Source: CAWEWH01 sp963812775 (GTDB lineage: Bacteria > Pseudomonadota > Alphaproteobacteria > Rhizobiales > Beijerinckiaceae). Taken from it: 64,000 nt of DNA. The position numbers and the translations under genes are program-made. Positions 1-8,183 of this stretch are shown piece by piece. Under the pieces are notes generated by a model. That model searched no databases. It saw nothing but the letters and a program-made list of their open reading frames with translations, and was not told where the DNA came from. The number at the start of each line of letters is the position of its first letter. Position 1 is the first letter of the stretch. The stretch is taken from NCBI GenBank assembly GCA_963812775.1, contig CAWEWH010000005.1:1-64000 (forward strand), read 5' to 3'.

Positions 1-1
1 C

Positions 2-46
2 GCGCACGACTTCTGGACCCTCGCCTACCAGACCATCGACGATTGA
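2..46 (+). CDS. C-terminal end of an unidentified protein (partial)
   Basis: Only the last 14 codons and a TGA stop are inside the window; the visible tail is AHDFWTLAYQTIDD. The frame is inferred because it is the one that carries a stop just before the next gene and looks protein-like. Too little is visible to name a family. The next gene on the same strand starts about 50 nt later, so the two may be co-transcribed. Confidence 0.4.
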   Translation, partial: AHDFWTLAYQTIDD

Positions 47-98
47 GGGGGGCCTCCGCCGCCTTTACCCTCGCCCGGCTCCCTGCTAGTCGCCGGCC

Positions 99-992
99 AT
101 GACGTTCCCCGGCGACCAAACGCGGCTCGGCATCCTGTTCATGGTCGCCGGCATCCTGCTCTTCTCGGTCAACGATGCCCTGGGCAAGTGGCTGGTCATG
201 AGCTACGCGGTGGCGCCGCTGCTCATTGTGCGCGGCGCCACCTCGCTTGTGCTCATCGCGCCGCTGGCCTGGCGTGAAGGCGCCGCCGCGCTGCGGCGGA
301 TGCCGCGCCCGGCGCTGCAGCTGCTGCGCGTGCTCTTTTCCACCCTCGATATTGTGCTGTTCTTCTGGGCCGTGCGTTTCATGCCGCTCGCCGATGTCAT
401 CACCTACTACTTGGCCGGCCCCATCTATGTCGCCCTGATGGCGGTGCTGTTCCTTGGCGAGCGCATCGACGCGCGGCAATGGCTGGCCATCGCGGCGGGC
501 TTTGCTGGCGTCATCATCGCGCTCAATCCGACGGCCGGCACGCTCACGTGGCCGGCGGTGATCGCGCTGCTGGGCAGCATCTCGTTCGGCCTCTTGATGA
601 TCACCACGCGCTTCCTGCGCGGCACCAGCGACGCGGCGCTGATCGCTGGCCAGACGCTTGGCACCGTCCTGGCCGGCCTTGTGGCGCTGCCGATCGGCTG
701 GACGACGCCGTCGACGCGCGATCTCGGGCTCATGGTGCTGCTCGGCGTCATCGGCACATCGGCGCATTTCTGCCTCAACCGCTCGCTGAAGTTGGCGCCC
801 GCCTCCGTCGTGGTGCCGTATCAGTACATGATGATCGTCTGGGCCGTGGTGTTCGGTTACTTCATGTTCGGCGACACGCCGAGCCTCGCGACGCTGGTTG
901 GCGCCACCATCATCATCGCGGCCGGGCTTTACATCTTCTTCCGACGGCAGGGTGGCGGCGAGCGAGCGGAGGCGCTGCCGCCCCCGCCCTAG
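99..992 (+). CDS. DMT-superfamily permease (EamA family)
   Basis: A 297-residue, very hydrophobic protein with about ten predicted membrane segments arranged as two EamA repeats, the architecture of drug/metabolite transporters. The first repeat starts near residue 12 and the second near residue 150, where the chain resumes with WPAVIALLGSISFG. The length is typical of the family (280-310). Substrate cannot be told from sequence; members move amino acids, nucleotides or metabolites across the inner membrane. Its stop codon shares bases with the convergent metG stop, so transcripts of the two genes meet here. Confidence 0.88.
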   Translation: MTFPGDQTRLGILFMVAGILLFSVNDALGKWLVMSYAVAPLLIVRGATSLVLIAPLAWREGAAALRRMPRPALQLLRVLFSTLDIVLFFWAVRFMPLADVITYYLAGPIYVALMAVLFLGERIDARQWLAIAAGFAGVIIALNPTAGTLTWPAVIALLGSISFGLLMITTRFLRGTSDAALIAGQTLGTVLAGLVALPIGWTTPSTRDLGLMVLLGVIGTSAHFCLNRSLKLAPASVVVPYQYMMIVWAVVFGYFMFGDTPSLATLVGATIIIAAGLYIFFRRQGGGERAEALPPPP

Positions 993-2692
993 CCTTCCTC
1001 GCGTTCCAAGCCCGCGCCGCCGAAGCGTCGCTCCAGTTGCGCGATCTTCTCCTCATCGAGCTTTGCCACGAGGGGCGGCAGCGGTGCGATCGCCCCGGCA
1101 GGACCGCGCAGCAGCGCACGCTCGATGTCTTCGGGCCATGCCGGCACCGGGGCTGTCTGTCCCAGCGCGGACAGGACTTTCGTCGCAAGACCAGGGACCA
1201 TGCTCCAAGCGATGGCTGCGGAAAGGCGGACCAAGTTGAGCGCCACGCGGGTCACGGCAGCCGCCGCGGCGCGGTCCGACCTCACCAGCGCCCACGGGGC
1301 GCGCTCCTGCAGATAGGCATTGGCGAGCCCCCATATGGCACGCGTTTCAGCCGCGGCGCGCCTGAACTCCAGCCGCTCGTGGTGGCCGCGCAGCAGTGAC
1401 ACGCGCCGTGAGACTACGGCCGCTAATTCGAGATCCGCAGCAGCGTGCCGACCTCCCTCGGGTACGAGCTGGCCGAACGTCTGAGCCGCGAACCGCAGCG
1501 TCCGATTGACCAGATTTCCGAACACGTCGGCCAAGTCCTTGTTCACGTCGGCGGCGAAGCGGCGGACGGTGAAATCCACGTCCGCCGTCTCGGGCGCATT
1601 GGCGATCAGCCACCAGCGCCACAGGTCGGCCGGCAGCTCTTCCAGCGCCGCGTCGGCAAAGATGCCGCGTTGCCGCGACGTCGAGAATTTGCCGCCCTCA
1701 TAGGCGAGCCAGTGGAAGCCCTTGATGACGTCCACGGTCTTCCACGGCTCACCAGAACCCAGCAGCGTTGCCGGAAAGCTCACCGCGTGGAACGGCACAT
1801 TGTCCTTGCCAAGGAACTGGACGTAATGGACGTCCTCGGCGCCCCACCACCATGCGCGCCAGTCACGGTTGGCGGGATCGGTCGCCGCCCATTCCTGGGT
1901 GGCCGCGATGTAGGCGATGGGCGCATCGAACCAGACGTAGAAGACCTTGCCCTCGAAGCCAGGACGCGGTACCGGCACGCCCCAGGCGAGATCGCGCGTG
2001 ATGCAGCGGTCCTTCAGGTCCTGGGTCAACCAGCTGCGCGCCAGCGACGCGACGAAGAGCGGCCAGCCGTCGCGCGAGCCGAGCCAGTGTTGCAGCCGTT
2101 CGAGGAGCAGCGACTGGCGCAGGAACAGGTGCCGGCTGAGTTGCGTCTCGAGCCGAGTGTCCCCCGACAGCGCCGAGCGTGGCGCGACGAGGTCCGTCGG
2201 ATCGAGCAGGCGGTCGCACGTGTCGCATTGGTCGCCGCGCGCGTTCACGAAGCCGCAATGCGGGCAGGTTCCGAGCACGAAGCGGTCCGGCAGGAAGCGC
2301 CGATCGGCCGGCGACCAGACTTGGCGCGCGTCGCGCTCGTCGATCAGGCCGGCGGCATCGAGGCGCTGGTAGAAGTGCTGCGTTAAGGCGTGGTTCTCCG
2401 CCGACGACGAGCGGCCGAAATGATCGAACGACAAGCCGAAGCGGCGATAAACGTCCGCCTGCAGCACGTGCTGCTCGTCGCAATAAGCGCGCGGCTCTTG
2501 CCCGGCTTGCGCCGCGCCGAGCTCGGCCGGCGTGCCGTGCTCGTCGGTTCCGCAGATGAACAGCACCTCGTCGCCGACCTGACGCCGGAAGCGTGCATGC
2601 ACGTCCGCTGGCAGGAGAGAGCCCGCGAGATTGCCGAGGTGCTTGACGCCATTGATGTAGGGAATGGCGCTGGTGATCAGAAACTTGGGCAT
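989..2692 (-). CDS. metG: Methionyl-tRNA synthetase, zinc-binding MetG1-like type
   Basis: A 567-residue class I aminoacyl-tRNA synthetase that charges tRNA-Met. Visible landmarks are the N-terminal SAIPYINGVKHLGN (HIGH-like motif HLGN), the GTDEHG motif, a CPHC...CDTC zinc knuckle near residues 143-160, and a KMSKS-like loop written KFSTS. The C-terminal anticodon-binding helices follow, and there is no EMAP/Trbp111 tail. Most alphaproteobacteria rely on a zinc-free MetG2 of about 515 residues, so this may be a second or resistance-type copy; the rest of the genome would be needed to tell. It has its own leader of about 180 nt holding a strong hairpin. Confidence 0.9.
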   Translation of the reverse strand: MPKFLITSAIPYINGVKHLGNLAGSLLPADVHARFRRQVGDEVLFICGTDEHGTPAELGAAQAGQEPRAYCDEQHVLQADVYRRFGLSFDHFGRSSSAENHALTQHFYQRLDAAGLIDERDARQVWSPADRRFLPDRFVLGTCPHCGFVNARGDQCDTCDRLLDPTDLVAPRSALSGDTRLETQLSRHLFLRQSLLLERLQHWLGSRDGWPLFVASLARSWLTQDLKDRCITRDLAWGVPVPRPGFEGKVFYVWFDAPIAYIAATQEWAATDPANRDWRAWWWGAEDVHYVQFLGKDNVPFHAVSFPATLLGSGEPWKTVDVIKGFHWLAYEGGKFSTSRQRGIFADAALEELPADLWRWWLIANAPETADVDFTVRRFAADVNKDLADVFGNLVNRTLRFAAQTFGQLVPEGGRHAAADLELAAVVSRRVSLLRGHHERLEFRRAAAETRAIWGLANAYLQERAPWALVRSDRAAAAAVTRVALNLVRLSAAIAWSMVPGLATKVLSALGQTAPVPAWPEDIERALLRGPAGAIAPLPPLVAKLDEEKIAQLERRFGGAGLEREEG

Positions 2693-2733
2693 GTGTTGCG
2701 TCCTTGGCGAGAGAGGTGCGCTGAAACGAAAGA

Positions 2734-2755
2734 GCCCTTCCGCGGACGGAAGGGC
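2734..2755 (-). terminator. Perfect 9-bp hairpin between GNAT operon and metG
   Basis: GCCCTTCCG and CGGAAGGGC form a perfect 9-bp stem with a 4-nt loop. On the minus strand it lies about 120 nt beyond the stop of the GNAT gene and is followed by CTCTTTCG, a weak T-rich tract. It probably terminates the acetyltransferase transcript before metG, although a role in the metG leader cannot be excluded. Confidence 0.5.
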
Positions 2756-2874
2756 ACTTGTCAGCGCATGCCTCGCGCGCTCAGGCGCGCGTCGGCCCTT
2801 CCGGCGATCCTCGCGGTTGAGCCGGGCACATTCGGCGCAGGGACAATGGCAACACGGTTCTCACGGCAAGTTCC

Positions 2875-3420
2875 TCAAGCAGCCAGCCGCCGCTCCCAGG
2901 CCGCGCGGCCGAGCATCGTCTCCACGTGCGGCATAAGCCGGCCGTGCGGGCGCGCCAGCATCCAGTTCTCGGCCACGATCTTGAAGCCGAGCTTCTCCTG
3001 GATGCGCAACGAGGCCGCATTGCCCACGAAGGCGCCGCACGCGAGATAAAGCGACGGCTGGCTGCGGAAGAACGCGTCGACGATGACGCGCGCCGCCTCG
3101 CTCACGATGCCCTTGCCCCATTGCGCCTCAGCCAGCCAATAGCCGAGGTTCATGGCGCCGCGCATGGGACGGATGTCGATGGCCCCACACGGCGCGTCGC
3201 CGGCCAGGATGGCGTAGCTCAACGTGATGCCAGCCTGCATGTCGGCCTCGCTCCTGGAGAGGTGAGCCGTCACGTCGACGAGGCTGAGCGGCCATGGCGG
3301 GCCGCTCAACCACTTGATCACGTTCCAGGTCATCAGCGGATGCAGCGCCGCCGCGTCGCCCGCCCTGACTGGGCGTAACGTGAGGCGTCGTGTGGGCAAC
3401 GCATGCGACGCTTTCGTCAT
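2875..3420 (-). CDS. GNAT family N-acetyltransferase (RimJ/RimL type), downstream copy
   Basis: A 181-residue protein of the RimJ/RimL-like acetyltransferase branch. It starts with RRLTLRPVRAGDAAALH, has the acetyl-CoA binding motif A as AQWGKGIVSEAAR, and ends with the usual NAASLRIQEKLGFK helix-strand. The ATG was chosen because it overlaps the stop of the upstream GNAT gene by four bases (ATGA), a sign of translational coupling. A longer in-frame extension runs antiparallel through the neighbouring gene and was discarded. The acceptor substrate (protein N-terminus, antibiotic or small amine) is unknown. Confidence 0.85.
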   Translation of the reverse strand: MTKASHALPTRRLTLRPVRAGDAAALHPLMTWNVIKWLSGPPWPLSLVDVTAHLSRSEADMQAGITLSYAILAGDAPCGAIDIRPMRGAMNLGYWLAEAQWGKGIVSEAARVIVDAFFRSQPSLYLACGAFVGNAASLRIQEKLGFKIVAENWMLARPHGRLMPHVETMLGRAAWERRLAA

Positions 3421-4067
3421 GGCACACGCCCCAATGCTGACTTGGCCTGCCGCACCCGCTCGCGGGCCGCGAGACCGACGAAGAGCGGATCGCGCCAGCC
3501 CTTGAGGCTTCTCCAGGTGCGCCTGTCGAGCCGCATGTGGTCGATCGGAAAGACCCCACCGCGCGCCGGGAACGGCACAAGGCCGGAGCCCTCGTGCTTG
3601 AAGCCGGACTTCTCGAGCACGCGGCGCGAGGCGGGATTGACGACGCGCACCCCGGCCGTGAGACCACTCGCCTCGGTCTCCTCGAACAACGTGTCGACCA
3701 TTGCCCGCACGGCCTCGGTGGCGAAGCCTTTGCCCCAATGGGGCGCGCCGAGCCACAGGCCGACAAAAGGCTCCGGCCGGTCGTCCGCGTGGATACCGAT
3801 GACCCCCATCACCTCGCGCGGCTTCTTGCGCGGCGTGATGGTGAGCGTCAGCGCGCTGCCGTCCGCATTGGCGAGACGTGCCGCGAAGATGAAGGGCTCG
3901 GCGGCGCCCGGTGGATAGGGATGCGGGATCAGCGCCGTCATCTCGGCCACCGCTTTATCCCCGGCGAGCCGCTCGATGGCGGCTGCGTCGACGAGAACCG
4001 GCCAGCGAAGCGTGAGGCGCTCGGTCTCGATGACGAAGGCGTCGTCGATTGTATCGCGGGTGAACAT
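3417..4067 (-). CDS. GNAT family N-acetyltransferase (RimJ/RimL type), upstream copy
   Basis: A 216-residue RimJ/RimL-type acetyltransferase with ETERLTLRWPVLVDAAAIERLA at the N-terminus, the acetyl-CoA pyrophosphate loop in APHWGKGFATEAVRAM, and NPASRRVLEKSGFKHEG near the end. The start at MFTRDTIDD fits the family length; the frame is open further upstream but that part has no family similarity. The gene overlaps the second acetyltransferase by 4 nt and lies downstream of rpmA on the same strand, separated by a strong hairpin. The two paralogues probably act together or on related acceptors. Confidence 0.83.
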   Translation of the reverse strand: MFTRDTIDDAFVIETERLTLRWPVLVDAAAIERLAGDKAVAEMTALIPHPYPPGAAEPFIFAARLANADGSALTLTITPRKKPREVMGVIGIHADDRPEPFVGLWLGAPHWGKGFATEAVRAMVDTLFEETEASGLTAGVRVVNPASRRVLEKSGFKHEGSGLVPFPARGGVFPIDHMRLDRRTWRSLKGWRDPLFVGLAARERVRQAKSALGRVP

Positions 4068-4114
4068 GGGTCCGCTCCAGGTCGGCCGGCCGAAGCCGGT
4101 CCAGGAATGACGAA

Positions 4115-4137
4115 GGGGAGATGGCACCCATCTCCCC
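4115..4137 (-). terminator. Strong hairpin downstream of rpmA
   Basis: GGGGAGATGG and CCATCTCCCC form a perfect 10-bp stem with a 3-nt loop. On the minus strand it lies about 90 nt after the rpmA stop and is followed by TTCGTCATT. It most likely ends the rplU-rpmA transcript and separates it from the acetyltransferase pair. Confidence 0.55.
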
Positions 4138-4224
4138 TGTCGATTGGACCCGAAGCTTGCTTGGAGCTTCGCACCGCCGGGGGTTTGGATGCCGGCGGGA
4201 GCTCCTTCGTCTTTGCTCTCGCCG

Positions 4225-4509
4225 CTAGTTGTTGGCCGTTTTGGCCATTTCTTGGGCTTGCGCCGGGACGACGGATACGCAGGCTCGACCCCAGCGAATG
4301 CCGAAATCGACGCGGCCGTCGGCGAGGGCAAACAGGGTGTGGTCCTTGCCCATGCCGACATTGGCGCCGGCATGCACCTTGGTGCCGCGCTGACGCACGA
4401 GGATGTTGCCGGCGAGAACGCTCTCGCCGCCGAACTTTTTCACGCCGAGACGGCGCCCATCAAAATCGCGGCCGTTACGCGACGAGCCGCCTGCCTTCTT
4501 GTGAGCCAT
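4225..4509 (-). CDS. rpmA: 50S ribosomal protein L27
   Basis: A 94-residue basic protein starting MAHKKAGGSSRNGRD, the hallmark of L27, followed by GVKKFGGESVLAGNILVRQRGTK and the GKDHTLFALADG segment. L27 reaches the peptidyl-transferase centre of the 50S subunit. The start has no Firmicute-type cleavable extension. It follows rplU with a gap of 56 nt in the universal rplU-rpmA order, so the two are expected on one transcript. Confidence 0.97.
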   Translation of the reverse strand: MAHKKAGGSSRNGRDFDGRRLGVKKFGGESVLAGNILVRQRGTKVHAGANVGMGKDHTLFALADGRVDFGIRWGRACVSVVPAQAQEMAKTANN

Positions 4510-4565
4510 ACCTAACGTCCGTCCTTCACTTCACACCCAAAGGCTTATCGCCTCTGGCTTTTTGC

Positions 4566-5201
4566 TTAGCCCTTGGCGCGCGGCTTCTTGCCGGCCGCAA
4601 GGCCCTTGGCCTGCTCGACCCACTCTTCGCGGGCAATTCGGCCGTGCAAATTCAGGTCCGCATCATATTTCGTAATGTCGGCTTCCGTCCAGTCCGCAAT
4701 TTGCTGGACTGTCGTGATGCCGGCGGCATTCAACTTCTTTTTTATGGTGGCACCAAGGCCGTTGATCTGGCCGATGTCGATCGCCGCAAAATCTTTGGGC
4801 GGAATGTCGGGCTTCGCAAATTCAGCCTTCGCGCGATCGCTAGAACTGGCTTCCGCCTTCGGCTTCGCCTTCACGTCTGGCTTCTGCCCGCCCGTCAGGA
4901 TCTCGGTGATGCGTACCACGGTGAGGAGCTGGCGGTGACCGCGCTTGCGCTTGGAGTTCTGGCGACGGCGCTTCTTGAAGGCGATGACCTTCGGTCCGCG
5001 CGACTGCTCGACGATCTCTCCGGCCACGGTCACGCCGGAGACGCGAGGCGCGCCGAACTCGGTCTTGCCCTCGTTGTCGAACAGCACAACGTCCTCGAAC
5101 GCGATGACGTCGCCGGCTTCGCCCGCCAGGCGATTGACGGTGATGGTGTCATTGGCGGCGACGCGGTGTTGCTTGCCGCCGGCTTTGATGACTGCGAACA
5201 T
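4566..5201 (-). CDS. rplU: 50S ribosomal protein L21 with C-terminal helix-hairpin-helix extension
   Basis: Residues 1-103 are a normal L21 (MFAVIKAGGKQHRV; VIAFKKRRRQNSKRKRGHRQ, the 23S rRNA-binding basic stretch). Residues 104-211 are an extension: a charged Lys/Ala/Glu linker, then a compact domain with INGLGATIKKKLNAAGITTVQQIADW, a helix-hairpin-helix-like pattern also seen in other Hyphomicrobiales L21 proteins. Canonical L21 is about 103 residues, so the protein is double length. It is first in the rplU-rpmA operon. The role of the extension is unknown; nucleic-acid binding is an inference. Confidence 0.96.
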   Translation of the reverse strand: MFAVIKAGGKQHRVAANDTITVNRLAGEAGDVIAFEDVVLFDNEGKTEFGAPRVSGVTVAGEIVEQSRGPKVIAFKKRRRQNSKRKRGHRQLLTVVRITEILTGGQKPDVKAKPKAEASSSDRAKAEFAKPDIPPKDFAAIDIGQINGLGATIKKKLNAAGITTVQQIADWTEADITKYDADLNLHGRIAREEWVEQAKGLAAGKKPRAKG

Positions 5202-5387
5202 CGTTCTTCCTCGTGTTCGTTCCGGCCTCGGCTTTACGCCGGCCGGCTTCTTGGCAGCCCGTTTCGGGTTCTTGGCGCGTGAACCCCGGGGGACTCACGC
5301 AAAACAATCGGCGCGGGTCACCCCGCGCCTCGTCGGCGGTTCGATACATCGCCATGTCGCCCGCGTCAACGCGGGCGGGCCTGCCGC

Positions 5388-6179
5388 TCAGGCTGCCGCG
5401 GCCGCCTGGCGTGGCCGATAGATCGCCGTATGGGCGATGCGCGCCACAGGCCTGACGCCTGAAAACACCACGCCGTCGAGCTCGACGAAACGGTGCCCTT
5501 TGCGATCATAATTGCCGGTCACCACGGCGCGGGCCGTCAGCGGCTCCCCGAGCGCCGCCGGCGCGAGATTCTGGACCGTGCTGCCCACGTGAATCCACGG
5601 ACCGAGCACGACGTTGTGGCCGAGCGCCCAGTTCATGGCGCGCAGGATCTGTCCCGGATGCACGATTCCGTCGCGCCGGTAGAGCGGCGCGCTCTCGCGC
5701 ACGTCCCTGAGATAGTGGTCCGACCATTCCGGCGTGGGATCGAAGGGCCTGATGCCGAGCCACATGCCGGCCGCGAGGGAGGCTTCGTCGGCCGGCGGCC
5801 GCGCCTCAGCAGCGGGGGCGGCGCCGGAGGCCGCCCAACCCGGCACTGCCGCCGGCACCTGCGGCAGGGAGGCGTGGCCGGTGGCGCAGATCTCCCCTCG
5901 CGACGTGACGGCGAGTTCCAGGCCGCCGTCGCGCTCGGTCGCCGTAACGGAAACGGCCTCACCGTCATAAACGGGCTTCAGGAAACGGCAGTCGATGACG
6001 CCGCGGGCCAGGAAATCGCCTCCCCACTGCTCGACCGGCAGGTGCGTCATATAGGCATAAACGTCGACCCCAGGCACCAGGCCGCCCACGAAGCCGAAGC
6101 GACGGGCCACGGTGTCGTCGTGCATCTTGTTCTCGGACTCCTTGGCCGTGTTGTAGGCCTCGATGCGATAGGGCTTCAA
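5388..6179 (-). CDS. MaoC-like / double-hotdog acyl dehydratase family protein
   Basis: A 263-residue protein with a MaoC-type N-terminal hotdog: the HDDTVARRFGFVGGLVPGVDVYAYM stretch occupies the usual hydratase position. A second half (from about residue 140) resembles another hotdog unit. Related proteins hydrate enoyl-CoA or act as thioesterase-like acyl-CoA binders; catalytic residues are not clear enough to decide. It is transcribed divergently from a GntR/FCD regulator 229 nt away and near two crotonase genes, which supports a role in acyl-CoA catabolism under that regulator. A 7-bp GC hairpin (5359-5376) follows its stop. Confidence 0.68.
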   Translation of the reverse strand: MKPYRIEAYNTAKESENKMHDDTVARRFGFVGGLVPGVDVYAYMTHLPVEQWGGDFLARGVIDCRFLKPVYDGEAVSVTATERDGGLELAVTSRGEICATGHASLPQVPAAVPGWAASGAAPAAEARPPADEASLAAGMWLGIRPFDPTPEWSDHYLRDVRESAPLYRRDGIVHPGQILRAMNWALGHNVVLGPWIHVGSTVQNLAPAALGEPLTARAVVTGNYDRKGHRFVELDGVVFSGVRPVARIAHTAIYRPRQAAAAA

Positions 6180-6408
6180 AGCAGCCTCCTTGGGCTATTT
6201 TCGAGGCCGGATTGGGCCTATTTGGCCGCCGCCCGGCGCCTCGCGGCGGCCATGGTGCGTCGTTTTCCCACCAAGGCCAAGGGCCTCGGGATGACGCCCG
6301 CAGGCGTCTCAACCGTATGAAGATTCTCCTTCCTCTCGGAACAGGTTGCGACTGTCGACCGGACTCAGCACGTCTGATATCGTCGGCTCCGAAAAGGAGG
6401 ATTCTCCT

Positions 6409-7203
6409 ATGCACGACCGGGTGCCGCTCTCCCGCGACAGCCTCAGCACCAAGGCATATCAGCGGCTCAGGCGCGACCTGATGGAGGGGCGTTTTCAACC
6501 CGGCCAGAAGCTGAAGCTGCGCGACTTGGCGCGCGAGCTCGGCACCAGTCCAACCCCCGTGCGCGAGGCTCTGGCGCGGCTCGTGTCCGACATGGCGCTC
6601 ACCCAGACGGATCATCATTCGGTCAGCGTGCCGCCGATGACGGCGCAGCGCTTTGTCGAGATCAGGGATCTGCGCATCGAGCTCGAGGGCCGCGCCGCCG
6701 CCGCCGCGGCGCGGAAGGTAAGCGAGGCGGCGATCGCGCAGCTTGCCAAGATCAACGCGTCGCAATTGGCGCTGCAGGAAGCCGGGCGTTGGACCGATGC
6801 GCTGGTGGAAGACCAGCACTTCCATGTCGCCCTATGTGCCTCGGCCGAAATGCCGGTCCTGTTCCGCATGGTGGAGAGCCTGTGGATGCAGGTCGGCCCC
6901 ATGCAGCAGGCGCTTGGTGTGCATCGCCTCGCCAAGGAGCCTGAGAAGCATCCGCACCAGATCATCCTCGACGCTTTGCGCAAGCGCGACCCCAAGCTCG
7001 CGCGCCACGGACTGCAGCAGGACCTGCTTCTCCACTCGGAGCTGGTGGTGCGCCATCTCGAGAGCCAGGAAGGCCGTGAGGCGCCTGCCGCGGCCGCTCG
7101 GCCGCGCCGCCGCAAGACAGCGTCCATCCTGGTGCCGCCGCACATGAAGATCGCCGGCGCGCCAGCGGCCGCCGTGCTGCGCCGCGTGCGCGTTCGCGCC
7201 TGA
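6409..7203 (+). CDS. GntR family transcriptional regulator, FadR/FCD subfamily
   Basis: A 264-residue regulator. Residues 10-75 are the winged helix-turn-helix (AYQRLRRDLMEGRFQPG, then GTSPTPVREALARL recognition helix). The rest is an all-helical FCD ligand-binding domain (RDLRIELEGRAAAAAAR). The ATG at 6409 was chosen over an upstream ATG because it follows a near-perfect Shine-Dalgarno AAAAGGAGG by 9 nt. FCD regulators usually respond to acyl-CoAs or organic acids and repress divergent or downstream genes; here the candidates are the hotdog gene upstream and the crotonase-VOC-crotonase genes downstream. Confidence 0.9.
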   Translation: MHDRVPLSRDSLSTKAYQRLRRDLMEGRFQPGQKLKLRDLARELGTSPTPVREALARLVSDMALTQTDHHSVSVPPMTAQRFVEIRDLRIELEGRAAAAAARKVSEAAIAQLAKINASQLALQEAGRWTDALVEDQHFHVALCASAEMPVLFRMVESLWMQVGPMQQALGVHRLAKEPEKHPHQIILDALRKRDPKLARHGLQQDLLLHSELVVRHLESQEGREAPAAAARPRRRKTASILVPPHMKIAGAPAAAVLRRVRVRA

Positions 7204-7393
7204 CGCGAGCCTGATTGAACGTCCATCCATCGATTGTCGGCCTCGCCCGGGCGCTAGCGATCGAAAGAGATCGGATGCGTTCCATGCTTTGATTGGCGCA
7301 TGAGCCTGTCTGGAAACCGCTCACACTTTTCGGGAGCATGCGCTACGCTGGTCTTGGGCCGCGCCCGCGCGCTCACGAACAGGATCAGTCCCG

Positions 7394-8182
7394 ATGGAAC
7401 CGACGGTGCTCGAAAGCCTCGATGAAGGCCTGTTCACGATCACACTCAATCGACCGGAACGCCGCAACGCCCTCAATCTCGAAATCACCGCCGATCTGCT
7501 CAAGGCCGCCAAGCATGCCGACGAGAACCCGGCGGTGCGTGCCGTTCTGCTCAAGGGCGCAGGCGGCACCTTCTGCGTCGGCGGCGACGTGAAGGCCATG
7601 GCGTCGCGGGAAGCCGTCTCGGTCGAGGACCACGCCAGGCAGCTGCGCGCCCGCATGGAGGCGACACGCGTGCTGCATAACCTCAAGAAGCCGACCATCG
7701 CGGCGATCGCCGGCGCGGCCGCCGGCGCTGGATTGTCGATCGCGCTGTCGTGCGATCTGCGCATCGCCGGCGCCTCCGCCAAGATCACCACCGCCTTCGC
7801 CAAGGTCGGCCTGTCAGGGGATTTCGGCGGCACTTATTTCCTGACCAAGCTCATCGGCAGCGCCAAGGCGCGCGAGCTCTACCTCACCTCGCCGCTGCTC
7901 ACCGCCGAGGAGGCGCACCAGCTCGGCATCGTCAACCGCGTCGTACCGGATGCCAAGCTCGAGGCGGCCGCACTCGAGTGGGGCCGCATGCTCGCCAGCG
8001 GGCCCACGTTGGCCTATGGCTACATGAAGAAGAACCTCAATCTCGCCGAGCGGGGCGAAAGCCTTGAGACGGTGTTCGAGGCCGAAGCGCTCGGTCACGG
8101 GCATCTGACGCACAGCGCCGACCACAAGGAGGCGGCCAAGTCTTTCGTCGAGAAGCGCGCGCCGCATTTTGTCGGGCGCTGA
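7394..8182 (+). CDS. Enoyl-CoA hydratase/isomerase family protein (PaaG-like)
   Basis: A 262-residue crotonase-fold protein. TITLNRPERRNALN, GAGGTFCVGGDVKAM and GAAAGAGLSIALSCDLR mark the family, including the oxyanion-hole glycines. The second acid of hydratases is replaced by Asp in SGDFGGTYFL, the PaaG/isomerase pattern, and the first catalytic Glu is absent. Isomerase or ring-opened-substrate chemistry is therefore more likely than classical hydration. It ends one base before the start of the VOC gene and belongs to a three-gene run downstream of the GntR regulator. Confidence 0.88.
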   Translation: MEPTVLESLDEGLFTITLNRPERRNALNLEITADLLKAAKHADENPAVRAVLLKGAGGTFCVGGDVKAMASREAVSVEDHARQLRARMEATRVLHNLKKPTIAAIAGAAAGAGLSIALSCDLRIAGASAKITTAFAKVGLSGDFGGTYFLTKLIGSAKARELYLTSPLLTAEEAHQLGIVNRVVPDAKLEAAALEWGRMLASGPTLAYGYMKKNLNLAERGESLETVFEAEALGHGHLTHSADHKEAAKSFVEKRAPHFVGR

Positions 8183-8183
8183 C

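Noticed and set aside
5311..5329. GC-rich hairpin upstream of rplU as an L21 leader
   Set aside because: GC-rich stems are common by chance in this genome and no known L21 leader motif is recognisable.
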